Source of the DNA: Eurosta solidaginis
Lineage: Eukaryota > Arthropoda > Insecta > Diptera > Tephritidae
Assembly: GCF_040869045.1 (NCBI RefSeq)
Contig: NC_090320.1
Span: 142,126,941-142,190,940, forward strand
Length of the DNA: 64,000 bases
Direction: 5' to 3'
Shown: positions 20,861-30,828 of the stretch, in pieces
Layout of the letters: every line of letters begins with the position of its first letter
Position numbering within the stretch: the stretch's first letter is position 1
The notes under the pieces: model-generated
Database searches by the model: none
What the model was told of the DNA's origin: nothing
Seen by the model: the letters and a program-made list of their open reading frames with translations, nothing else
Position numbers and translations under genes: made by a program

Positions 20861-21694
20861 CCCTGCAAAAATCGCGAGTACTCCAAGCATGCATGTATGG
20901 AGTACTCGCTATGGACCAACCGAGTGCTCCAAAATTACCCACAATTCATACAAAAAATATGGTCCAATTAACATTGTATGTCCTAGGACTGGATCATATA
21001 CTCCAGCTCCGCATTTCATCAGAGTAATCCATGGAGTACCCACAGTCCAATTAACATCGTGTAGTTGACGAAAATGCTGGTCCCCGCCATATTGTGCTAC
21101 AGTCCCACGATAACACTCTCCATCGTGTGTCAGAAATTCATACTTCATATGACCCCTTGCAATACCCTATCATATTTTTATATGGTGAAGATGGTTACAG
21201 CATAAATATACCGCAAACTTGTCCAAGCAGTGGGGGACCTAACCCACAAAAAACAGTTTCATGTATGCAATTTTATGCATATGAAATTATGATTAGAGAA
21301 AATAGCTTTAATGCGCTTCATATATATGGATATCTCTTTAACCGATACTGTGTGGACATGGCTGCTAAACTGATGACCAAAAGGTTTAATTATATAAGAG
21401 CACACCAAAAGACGTTGCGTGCAAAGAGTTATATACATCTAAGGGATGCTGGTCCAATTAACATTGTATGTCCTAGGACTGGACCATATACTCCAGCTCC
21501 GCATTTCATCATGGTAATCCATGGAGTACCCACAGTCCAATTAACATCGTGTAGTGATTACAATCGTTAAAAGCGAGCAATGATCGGCTTACAATATGTT
21601 CGTGTAGAAACATGAGTTGGTCCATTGCTGCATTACAGTGGAGTATAACGGTAAGTACTCCAGTGGACCACATGATCCAACGATTTTTGCAGGG
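20861..21694. mobile_element. TIR element containing duplicated Helitron sequence
   Basis: CCCTGCAAAAATCG at 20861-20874 is inverted exactly at 21681-21694. Inside, two direct copies of a ~106-bp sequence (about 20959-21064 and 21450-21556) both begin GGTCCAATTAACATTGTATG and end CCAATTAACATCGTGTAG. They bracket a ~385-bp segment (about 21065-21449) that duplicates Helitron coding sequence found again at 22365-22751. No transposase is visible. A target duplication was not found. Confidence 0.6.
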
Positions 21695-21989
21695 TGCGAG
21701 TCGCACAGAGGAACACCCAGCACATCATTGCTTCAACATCCCCCTAAAGAGCATAGAGAAGGGAGGAACCTTTAGAGATCCTAGGTCAATGAATTGGACA
21801 AAATTTATATGCAAATCCAAAATGTAATTTGATTTGATATTGTTTTGTTACAAGAGAGTTAAAATGAAAGGTTGCGAGCATTGAACAACGGACAAAGAGA
21901 GATTGGTCTGAAGTCAGCATTTAACTACAGACCACATCTGAATTATATGGAAAATTCTTCACTTTTCATTGGCCGCATAAGTGAAATTT

Positions 21990-23930
21990 GAGTTTTTTGT
22001 AAGGCTAGGAAGTGGCCAAATGAAACACCAGTGTGCTGTAGTAAGAGTCATGTCAAATTATGTGATGGCGGTGAGCCTCCGCCAGCAATCAAAGCGCTGC
22101 TTACAGGAGAGCACAGGTCGTCCAGTCATTTTAAACAAAATATAAGAAAGTACAATGGTTGTTACGCTATGACTTCGTTTGGCGGTAATGAAATTAGAGA
22201 AGGTAATTTCATGACAACTTTCAATGGACAAGTGTACCATATTATTTGAAGTTTATTACCACCGCCCAACATGGCTGTGTTGTAATCCATGCCGACAAAT
22301 GTCCTGTAAATGAACACCGTGGTCGATATAATGCCCCGACTACAGGTGAGGTCGCAGTATTGATAGTTGACGAAAATGCTGGTCCCCGCCATATTTTGCA
22401 ACAGTCCCACGGTAACACTCTCCATCGTGTGTCAGAAATTCATACTTCATATGACCCCTTGCAATACCCTATCATATTTTTAAATGGTGAGGACGGTTAC
22501 AGCATAAATATACCGCAAACTTGACCAAGCAGTGGGGGACCTAGCCCACAAAAAACAGTTTCATGTATGCAATTTTATGCATATAAAATTATGATTAGAG
22601 AAAATAGCTTTAATGCGCTTCATATAATGGATATCTCTTTAATCGATACTGTGTGGACATGGCTGCTAAACTGATGACCAAAAGGTTCAATTATATAAGA
22701 GCACACCAAAAGACGTTGCGTGCAAATAGTTATATACATCTAAGGGATGCTGTTAACGAAGATTGCAATCCTGAAAATATTGGTCAGTTAGTAATTTTGA
22801 CGTCTTCATTCACTGGATCATTCACAAGACGCCCTCTTATATGTGCGTCATTATGGAAGGCCTGACTTATTTATAACATTTAGATGCAATCCAGAGTGGA
22901 GTGAAATCAAAAACGAATTGTTTCCTAATCAACGACCGAATGAGCACCATGACATTGTGCCAAGAGTATTCCATATCAAAGTTGGTGTAGAACTCAAAAC
23001 AAGATATTTTTGGAAAAGTTAGATGCCATATGTTTAATGTTGAATGGCAAAAGCGGGGTTTGCCTCACGCGCATATTTTAATTTGACTAATAGATAAAAT
23101 TTTCCCCTGTGACATGGATCGCATTATATCAGCGGAAATTCCAAATAAAGACGAAAATCCGATTTTGTATGATATAATTACTAAAAATATGATCCACGGC
23201 CCATGTGTGGTTGATCATTTATTATTGCACTGTATGTTGAATGGACGATGCTCAAAACGATACCCACGTGAGCTCCTACAGCATACGCAGACCGAAGAAG
23301 ATGGATAACCAAAATATAGACGCAGGTATTCAGCGGACGGTGACTACACCCATGTACTTTCTAATGGGACAACGTCGACAACCGATGGATCGTTCCATAT
23401 TGCCCCGTTCTTTTCAGTTGTTTCTCCGCTCACATAAATGTAGAGTACTGTCATTCAGTGCAAGCAATAAAATATATTTTTAAGTATGTCAACAAAGGTA
23501 GCGACATTTTCCGTCCAAGATAATAAGGACGAAGTGCTAAATTTTTTGAATGGCAGACATTTAGGCACATCAGAAGGTATTTGGAAATTACTTTCGATTC
23601 ATGAGCAATTTCCAACGGCTGTAGATCTATCTGTTCACTTAGAAAATGGACAAAGGGTTTATGGTACTGCAGGAACCACTACAAACCACTGTGACAGCAT
23701 TTTTTTTCTTTGTTCAGTTGAGGATTTTGCAAAGACTTTGCTTTACTCCGATGTACCCGCCTATTACACTTGGACTAATACAATTACAATTAATAAGTCG
23801 CAAGGACAAACATTTAGTTATGTTGGCGTAGACCTTCGAAGTGAAGTGTTTTCTCACGGTCAACTGTATGTCGCTATTTCAAGAACTGGTTCCCCACAGA
23901 ACTAAAGTTTTCTCATTCCTGGAAATGATA
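21990..23930 (+). mobile_element. Helitron, decayed and internally deleted
   Basis: Order on the plus strand: Helitron N-terminal region (CC..KSHVKLCDGGEPPPAIKALL, NIRKYNGCYAMTSFG), the DKCPVNEHRGRYNAPTT block, the HTSYDPLQYPIIF block, the Rep region (HYGRPDLFITFRCNPEW, then VEWQKRGLPHAHIL), and finally only the last part of the Pif1-like helicase. The terminal CTRR and hairpin were not located with confidence; the 3' non-coding tail after 23905 is AT-rich. Confidence 0.85.
22031..23905 (+). pseudogene. Helitron Rep/helicase polyprotein remnant
   Basis: The HUH endonuclease motif is visible as PHAH within EWQKRGLPHAHI near 23040-23075. It is followed by IISAEIP, NMIHGPC and CSKRYPR blocks. 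The segment 23486-23690 carries [15 protein letters not shown] and [11 protein letters not shown]. The text then jumps to [19 protein letters not shown] and [12 protein letters not shown] (23785-23885), the C-terminal motifs V and VI region of the helicase. Walker A and most of the helicase are therefore missing. Stops occur in several places. The protein would nick and unwind DNA during rolling-circle transposition. Confidence 0.85.
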
Positions 23931-24239
23931 ATAAAACAAAGAATGTTATATTCCCGGAAGTTTTTAATTAATGAAAAAAATGTACATTATTTTATGTATT
24001 AATTTTTTACGTTTTACAATCCGATTTCGACTGCTTAGTGGAACAGCACCCTATTCAAAATTATTTTCAAAAACGTCCTACCTGAGAGTTTGACTCAAAA
24101 ATACCCTACGGTTTGTCCCTTTGGAAAGAGCGTTAAATTTCCCAATGACTCAAAAAGTGAAGAACGGTATTTTTGCACAATATTGTCGTTTCATGATTCC
24201 AGGTCACATATGTGTATTCAAATATTAGTGTTAACTTAC
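23931..24239. other. intron or intergenic sequence next to importin-beta
   Basis: AT-rich sequence between the Helitron and the importin-beta exon. Its right end is the splice donor GTAAGT on the minus strand at 24239-24234. No downstream importin exon was found in it. Confidence 0.5.
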
Positions 24240-25268
24240 ATCACATATCCGTCCGAATGTCCATGCAGTAGTATCCCGTACTATCACGCTTTCATCATAC
24301 ATGAGATGTATAAGTGTAGGCATTGCTTGCTCTACTAATGGCTTCAATGTATTTGTTTCTAAGCCACTTAAGATGGAACCGAAAGTCATTACAGCAGCAT
24401 CGCGGAAACGCCAATTAGGTGACTCAATGTTATCTTTGATGAATGGGAAGACAAATGAAACAATTTCATCTTCACAACAAGTTGCTAATAGCATTAGACA
24501 TACCGAAGCCGCTTTTGCTGGGCTCCAGTTATCCTCGTCGTCACATTCATCTTGTTTTGTTAATTTTTCGACCAACACAGGCGTTAAATACTGCAAAGCT
24601 CCTCGAGCGTAATGCTTAGACACTCGAATAGGAGGGCGGCCGGCGTCATTAGCTTCTTGCGTCTCAATAGCTAAATCAATTTCTTCATCGCACACATTTG
24701 ACCAAAATTCAATTCCTTGTAAAGCTATTTGATCATTTTCGGACTTCATAGCTTCCAAAGTAATAGGAAACAAGGCTTGGGCCATATAAGGTTCCATGTA
24801 TTGATAGTAAAGAGTTAGAATTTTAACTAGACATTGTAGAGAGGCGACACAAACTTGTGTGTCCTGCGATTGCGTTGCTTCGCAAACCACTTCCATTATA
24901 AAATTTCGCTCAAGATCTTTTTCAAAATTGGCTTTCGTGAATTCTAAAGAGTTATGTAGAGCAGTTGTAGCAGCTAATCTGACATGAGTGCTAGGTTCCT
25001 GTTTTCTCATGCCATGAATAATAGCTGTTAAAATTTGATTCGATTGATGTTCTAGCACTCCATAGCGTATATCTTGACAAATATATCCAATAGCTTCAAG
25101 GGCCGCTTCTCGATCCATTTCACTTGAGATGTCAGCAACAACTTTATTAACTAAAGTTTGAATGAGAACAGGCCATCCTTTTAGCGGCAATTCTGTAACG
25201 GCTACGTAAGCGACACACTGTGCAGCACAGGAAGGCCGAGTATTTTCAGTTCCTAAAGCAGCAAGAAT
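24240..25268 (-). CDS. Ket: importin subunit beta-1 (Ketel-like), internal exon
   Basis: This 1029-bp exon runs without stops. It starts after acceptor TTCTTAG at 25269-25275 with [21 protein letters not shown] and ends at GRICD before donor GTAAGT. It covers HEAT repeats of the N-terminal half: [65 protein letters not shown] (the acidic loop region between repeats), [14 protein letters not shown] and [15 protein letters not shown]. Importin-beta carries cargo through nuclear pores with importin-alpha and Ran. Downstream exons (the rest of an ~880-residue protein) are not in the neighbouring 3 kb, which is TE sequence. The symbol is given by similarity to the Drosophila protein; a diverged paralogue is possible. 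Confidence 0.93.
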
Positions 25269-25324
25269 CTAAGAATAAATAACAATTCTGTAGTTTGGAA
25301 ATATTTATATAACTTGTTAAATAC

Positions 25325-25566
25325 ATTTTTTTTTATATACTCCCGTGTATTTTCTGTAAATTGGTGCCATCTTTGCTGATATTGCTGATTTATAGTCTCA
25401 TCTTTACTGGTCAGATGGTTTTTTAGCTGCAAACCGGCAGCCATGCGTGCAACTGGGCTGTTATTAACAGTGACCAATATATCCGAAAGCGCTTTCAAAA
25501 ATTCAGGCAAGTTTTCCTCAGCAGCTTGCTCCAAAAAATTTTTAGCTGATAGAAGTTCATTTTTGT
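25325..25566 (-). CDS. Ket: importin subunit beta-1 (Ketel-like), upstream coding exon
   Basis: The exon is entered after acceptor TTCTTTAG (25567-25574) with one codon base carried over. It reads [19 protein letters not shown], then [19 protein letters not shown] and [21 protein letters not shown]. It ends at a codon boundary before donor GTATTTAAC. The 56-bp intron (25269-25324) is typical in size for flies. The protein segment is the N-terminal importin-beta domain that binds Ran. The exon holding the start codon is not visible before the SINE fragment at 25630, so it lies further right or outside. Presence of introns argues against a processed pseudogene. Confidence 0.92.
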
Positions 25567-25629
25567 CTAAAGAATTCAGAAAACAGTGAAATTTTTATTT
25601 TTCAACAATTATAATAATAATATCTTGGT

Positions 25630-25754
25630 ACAATATACTTCCGAAGAGATTAAGGTTGACCTTCTCTTCTTATTTTCGGCGTACTACCATTAATTCTTTG
25701 CTACAAATATATGGAACGGGACCTACATATTTTATGCCAACTCTGAATGGCATA
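25630..25754 (-). mobile_element. old tRNA-headed SINE (family A), 3' piece
   Basis: It matches the family body in diverged form: CCGAAGAGATTAAGG, CCTTCTCTTC, then GGAACGGGACCTACAT, ATTTTATGCCAACTC and TGAATGGCAT. It is interrupted at 25755 by a TIR transposon. The matching continuation starts at 27173. Confidence 0.75.
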
Positions 25755-25761
25755 TCTTAGG

Positions 25762-27165
25762 GTACGCTTACACAGCCACTGATAAACCGAAAAACTGCAA
25801 TCAGCTAATGAAATCGGCCGGGCTGGTGTTAAAATTACAACAAATCGGCCTGCAGCTTTTAGGTGCTTATCCCATAAAGGGCGCCTGTTTTGCGCACAAT
25901 CAATTAATTTTTCACTCCATCGCACAAATAATTAATTTTTCACAGTAAATGCACGCGACGTTAAAATTTAACACGCCCGAATTTATCGGCAGTGAAAAAA
26001 ACAACGGCCGACAACAATTCGGTGATCGGTTGAAATGTACACGCGCTCATCTAAATACATGTGCTTATTTTTATCTGACGATTACGACCGGCACACAGTG
26101 GCATTTTTGCTTGGTTTAGACGCGAAAAAGTAAAAATTTTCAATTCATTTTTTTTTATTTTTAATTTGAATGTAGTTTGTTTTTAAAATGTCTACAGTAT
26201 ATAACGGTAATTATCATTTCTTATAATTATTGTTGTTCATTGAATAATCTGCTGTCAAACAGTGAGTTGTTGATAACGCCTAAGTAGTACAATTTACAGA
26301 AGTGAAATAACGCGTGGTTTAAAATTAAATAAAACTTTGTGGCGAAACAAAAGCTAAAATATTTTTTGGTTACTTTAAATCTACACGTAATTATATTATT
26401 TTGCAAATGTTCAAAAGTTTTTTGGTTGAGTATTTTTTACGTAATTATGAGTTTTTTAATGTGTATTATTTTTGTTCTGAAAATGTATAAAACCGTGAAA
26501 AGAAAAGCCTGCCAAAAGTTTGAACCAAGCTGTACCACAATAATTTTTGAATTTCTAGAATAACTCAATATTATTGCATATAACTCAAATGATTCTTCAT
26601 CCCCGTAGGTCCCCCTTTTGATATAATGACGATTACAAATAGGGAGTTGTATGAGGTGTGGGTTGCAGAGCGTGGCCAAAAGCAAAAGGATAAAGCCGTT
26701 TTAGACCACGTGTGTACTGTTCTAAGGAGGGAGTAAATATAGAAGAGGGATTGTATGATGACTGCTGCAGTAAAGTTCGATTTTTTTATCAAACTTTGTA
26801 TGAGATGGATTCAAGTGAATTACACCAGTTAATTTTCTTGGAAAGTTTGCTTCATGGTTTGAAGAAGATAAGAAATTTAAATATAGGTATGTTCAATTGT
26901 GAACAAAAGAACAAGATAAGGCTATAAAAAAGTTTTTGTTTGGGGTAAATTCAAAATTTTTGGAGGGGGACCAACCCCCACATTTCCCCCCCCCCCCTTC
27001 TCCTCCTTCACCTATCCGCACTGAAGGGGGGTAAGGAATACAAACATATACACTTGGTTTGGTTTGAATGAAATATATTCATTTTTAAGTGAGTTATTAA
27101 TTTTTCGCGTCTAAATGCCACTGTGCGGCATCGGGCGATCAAAATCGGTGGCTGTGTAAGCGTAC
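25762..27165. mobile_element. 1404-bp TIR transposon inserted in an old SINE, 7-bp TSD
   Basis: GTACGCTTACACAGCCAC (25762-25779) is inverted exactly at 27148-27165, and TCTTAGG duplicates at 25755-25761 and 27166-27172. A second, internal inverted pair exists: CACAGTGGCAT...GACGCGAAAAA near 26096-26128 against its inverse near 27106-27128. Interrupted open segments at 26625-26930 (TNRELYEVWVAERGQKQKDKAV, then EGLYDDCCSKVRFFYQTLYE) might be a DNA-binding or transposase remnant, but no family was recognised. A run of C residues lies at 26987-26997. Confidence 0.82.
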
Positions 27166-27172
27166 TCTTAGG

Positions 27173-27260
27173 CGGATGAATTTTCGCTGAGAAGCTTAGA
27201 AGCTTTTCATGGCAGAAATACACTCGGAGTATTTTTCAAACCACTGCAGATGCACGAAAG
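27173..27260 (-). mobile_element. old tRNA-headed SINE (family A), continuation
   Basis: GCGGATGAATTTTCGCTGAG and AGCTTTTCATGGCAGAAATAC match the family A body right where the piece at 25630-25754 breaks off. The two fragments are one SINE split by the transposon. Confidence 0.75.
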
Positions 27261-27950
27261 CAATTAGAAAAACTTGAAACTTTAGCCTAGAAGCTTTGGC
27301 GTAGTGAGCTAGCACTCTAATGTTGCACATGTTTATTTAGCCACTATTACATAGGTATTATACAAAAAAAAATTTTTTTCAAATGTTATTGTTAAGGCCT
27401 TGAGCTCGATTCGAACCTACGATCTTACAAATCAACCTTATCGCAATAATAATAATGTTCATATTTTTTTTTTTTTTTTTTGACAGATGTCGCAGCACTG
27501 TGAAAATCAATTTCCGAGAAACAGAAAAGCTATATACATAAGTTATGGCGATAAACAAGCTGTGATAAGTGAATGGTAAGAACAACGCGTTTATGCGGCG
27601 TTCCCGATGAAGGTGTTGAGCAGCTCCCGAAACGTTGTAGTTGTAGCGATAAGGACACTCTCCGAATAAATAATAATTTATTTAATAATTTGGGAAAAAT
27701 TAAAAAATTGCTTTAAATAAATGTTTTCATACATTTAAAAAAGCAATACGGGCAATCCCCGATTAACTCATACATAACAGACAACATTTGGTTAATTCGT
27801 TGTAGTTCTAAAATAGCAACAATACCAAGATTCTCTGAAACCGCCTTACAAACATGCATAAGTTCAACACATAACTACATACGAAGTATGTGATGTGTAG
27901 AAGATTAATATATGCAAAAGAAGGCAATTGGGAAAAACTTTACAACAACT
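27261..27950. other. AT-rich stretch with TE scraps
   Basis: It includes a tRNA-like GATTCGAACC box on the minus strand near 27407-27416, and a short piece at 27634-27670 (GTTGTAGCGATAAGG) resembling the 3' end of the CAA-tailed SINE. No gene was recognised. Confidence 0.4.
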
Positions 27951-27954
27951 AAGG

Positions 27955-28100
27955 CATGACGTAGCTGAATGCGTTTGTAACCATTTCAACTATCGTAGGG
28001 GTGCGGGTTCGAATCCCACTCCCGGGAGAAAAGGCTTTGAAGAGATTTACAAGGTATAATCGAAACAGCTGTCGCCTTGTCCGTCCTGATGTCACGTTGT
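27955..28100 (+). mobile_element. fragment of a third tRNA-derived SINE
   Basis: ACGTAGCTGAATGCG resembles a tRNA A box and GGGTTCGAATCCC at 28006-28018 is a perfect B box. CACTCCCGGGAGAAAAGGC and GAGATTTACAAGGTATAATCG follow. The anticodon region does not fold convincingly, so it is called a SINE head rather than a tRNA gene. Confidence 0.55.
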
Positions 28101-28124
28101 TTAAATTTTTCCCAAATTATTAGA

Positions 28125-29117
28125 TAATTATTGATAATTTTAATTTCTCTATAACTGAAAAATTTTATTTTGTTTTTGGAATAGTAAGTAGAAAATTTTT
28201 CAAACAACCTGCTATAGCTGCGCAGATAGATCCATTTCGAAGGGCACGCTGCGCTAACCATTTAGCTATACAACGGTGGTTTATTTATTTATTTATTTTT
28301 TATTTATTTATTACGGCTTTCCTAAGCATAACTTTGTTTGACTAATAAATTGCTACTTCTATTCCTTTTTATTAACTATATTCAATCAGCGTTGCGCGAT
28401 CAGTTGTAAATCACTGATAATGCTGGATTTGTTTTTGTCAATTACTTTGTATGACATTCCCAAGTGCGCTGCGCTAACCATTTGGCTATACAACGGTGGT
28501 TTGTTTGGCCGATAAATTGCTACTTCTATTCTTTTTACCAACTACATTTAATCAGCGTTGCGCTATCTGTTGTCAATTACTTTGTTTGACATTCCCAAGT
28601 GCTCTTGGTTTTATTAACAACTGTTTTTGTTTTTATCGGCCTATTGATAAATGATTCAAGGCTCGACTCGAGCTCAAGGCCAGAACAATAATTTTTTTCT
28701 AATGACAATTACTGTTATTTTTAAATTTTTTTATAATTGAAAAATTGTATTTTGTTTTTGGAACAGTAAGTAGAAAATTTTTCAGACAACCTGCCATAGC
28801 TGCGCAGATACATCCATTTCGAAGGGCACGCAGCGCTAACCATTCAGCTATACAGCGGTGGTTTATTTATTTATTTATTTTTTATTTATTTATTACGGCT
28901 TTCCTAAGCATAACTTTGTTTGACTGATTAATTGCTACTTCTATTCCTTTTTATTAACTATATTCAATCAGCGTTGCGCGATCAGTTGTAAATCACTGAT
29001 AATGCTGGATTTGTTTTTGTCAATTACTTTGTATGACATTCCCAAGTGCGCTTGGTTTTATTAACAATTGTTTTTGTTTTTATCGGGATCGTATTAAGGT
29101 GGCAGACACACTATAGC
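28125..29117 (-). repeat. left inverted array of a ~425-bp repeat (foldback-like arm)
   Basis: Read on the minus strand, it has about three diverged or shortened units. Each contains CGATAAAAACAAAAAC, CACTTGGGAATGTCA, GCGCAACGCTGATT, TAGCTAAATGGTTAGCGC, ATCTGCGCAGCTAT and CCTTGAGCTCG. Two units carry an extra (AAAT)n-type insertion. The inner end is CGGGATCGTATTAAGGTGGC plus AGACACACTATA, identical and inverted at the inner end of the right array. No coding capacity. Confidence 0.82.
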
Positions 29118-29152
29118 AAACAACAATATTATATATTAAATAATTTTTACCT

Positions 29153-29510
29153 CATTTATTGGCAATTTATTACCGCAAAAAAAATGTATAGCTGCGTCCT
29201 GTTCCGAGAAAAGTGAGTGTCTGCTAGCTTAACACTCAAGCCAGCAGACTCTTCGTGAAAACACGACGTACAGCTTCCGAACGACTTGAACAGTTTATAT
29301 TGCATTTATTGGCAATTTGTTACCGCAAAAAAAAATGTATAGCTGCGTCCGGTTCCGAGAAAAGTGTCTGCTAGCTTAACACTCAAGCCAGCAGACTATT
29401 CGTGAAAAGACGGCGTACAGCTTCCGAACGACTTGAATAGTTTATATTGCATTTATTGGCAATTCATTACTGCAAAAAAAATGTCTAGCTGTGTCCGGTT
29501 GCGTAAATAT
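29153..29510 (+). repeat. ~150-bp tandem repeat, about 2.4 units
   Basis: Units start CATTTATTGGCAATT at 29153, 29303 and 29450 (partial). They share TACCGCAAAAAAAA, AGCTGCGTCC, GTCTGCTAGCTTAACACTC and CAGCTTCCGAACGACTTGAA. High identity suggests recent duplication. Confidence 0.88.
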
Positions 29511-29731
29511 GTTGATTGTTGATTAGCACAAAAGGATACGTTTGCTACTATAACGGTTTACAAAATACATATCTCTCTTCTATCTTTCGAAAATCTGAGA
29601 GAAGTTTATATTTCGCTATGCTTCAAATGGCATGCGCGCAGGATTTTATTTTGATGTAAAAATAAAATCCCCACCAAAGTTTGGTCTATTACTCCACCCT
29701 AAGGGGTACTCTAAGAACGGATTTTCCCCCT

Positions 29732-30065
29732 AGTTTTAAGGTCTTATACAGGCTACAAACAATATTTATGATTTTTTTCTAATAATATCATTTCAAAATA
29801 CTCTTTAAGATATTGAGATCTTAATTACGATTTTTTTTTTTCGAAGTCATAAGCCATTTGAAGTTATTTTCTTTGACGAAATTGTGTAAACAGTTATTTC
29901 ACACTTAAAAAGTGTATTGAAATGATGATGCATAAATTCAAATAGCCATAACTTTTCGAAAAAAATTCGTAATTAAGTTCTCGATATCTTAAGAGTGTTT
30001 TTAAATGATATGATTAGAAAAACAATCATAAAAACTTCTTGTAACATGTACAAGACCTTAAAACT
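29732..30065. repeat. long imperfect inverted repeat (hairpin), arms ~130 bp
   Basis: The left arm 29732-29862 (AGTTTTAAGGTCTTATACA ... CATAAGCCATTTGAA) pairs with 29936-30065 (TTCAAATAGCCATAAC ... GACCTTAAAACT) around a ~75-bp loop. Identity is roughly 80% by eye. Confidence 0.8.
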
Positions 30066-30828
30066 ATGCAAAATACCGTCTTTCGGGTACATTACCTCAT
30101 TTATCTCAGAATCCTGACAAAGTGGGCAAATTCTGATCGCGTATACGGCTTATGCACGTCAATTTACTTCGGAATGATATATAAATTAGTTGTTACAAAA
30201 CTATGTTGAACAACCCGATGGATCATTCTAAACACCTGAACTGGTTGGCATTATAGGGGAAGTAGCAGAAATTCAGGAAATTACTCTCGCAGCCAATGAC
30301 CATGATGCTACAATGTTGCGCAGGACTGCAGCATGAATGGGTCACAATGTTGCAGTGGTAAAACGTGGAAATACTTGGCATGAATTCTATGACATAAAAT
30401 GCACTCGAAAAGCGCTCAAGGAAAATACAAAGTTGGTATCACACCTTTCGTTTTTTAAATAACGCCAGGTTATACCCTATGCTTCTATAAATATAAATCT
30501 TAGAAATGCATTTATTTACGTTGAGTATCTTACGAAGACTAACTTACTTAAACCTAACATAACTTAATTCTAGCCCTAACCTTTCCGTTGGCGCTGCCGC
30601 GATCGCTGTTGCTGTTGTCGCTGTCGACTGCTATTGCTTGCTTTATCGCTGCCGCTAAGGCGTTGCGCTCACTAGACGCTAAATCAGCAAAAACGGTTTC
30701 CCACACAAATCGTGGGAATCTTTACGAATGCATAGTACTTGGCTTCTGCCGAAAATTCACCAGACGCTATTGTCAGCAAAAACAGATTCCCACACAATGC
30801 ATGGGTATCACCTGCTTATTGCGTAGCT
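30066..30828. other. unassigned; short coding-like fragment and possible errantivirus 3' end
   Basis: At 30203-30335 the plus strand reads VGIIGEVAEIQEITLAAND with one stop nearby; its origin was not recognised. From about 30440 to 30828 the minus strand follows the env stop. It could contain the retroviral 3' LTR (AATAAA-like signal near 30497), but LTR edges were not resolved. Confidence 0.35.

Noticed and set aside
21094..21570. 158-codon frame as a complete small Helitron protein
   Set aside because: It is the duplicated internal segment of the Helitron reading through the 106-bp repeat. It lacks start and end of the family protein.
27955..28030. Possible tRNA gene (perfect B box GGGTTCGAATCCC)
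   Set aside because: No convincing acceptor stem or anticodon arm. Downstream sequence looks like a SINE body, so it was called a SINE head.
28282..28312. TTTATTTATT tracts as CRISPR-like or satellite arrays
   Set aside because: Simple AT microsatellite inside the 425-bp repeat. No spacer-repeat architecture anywhere in the window.
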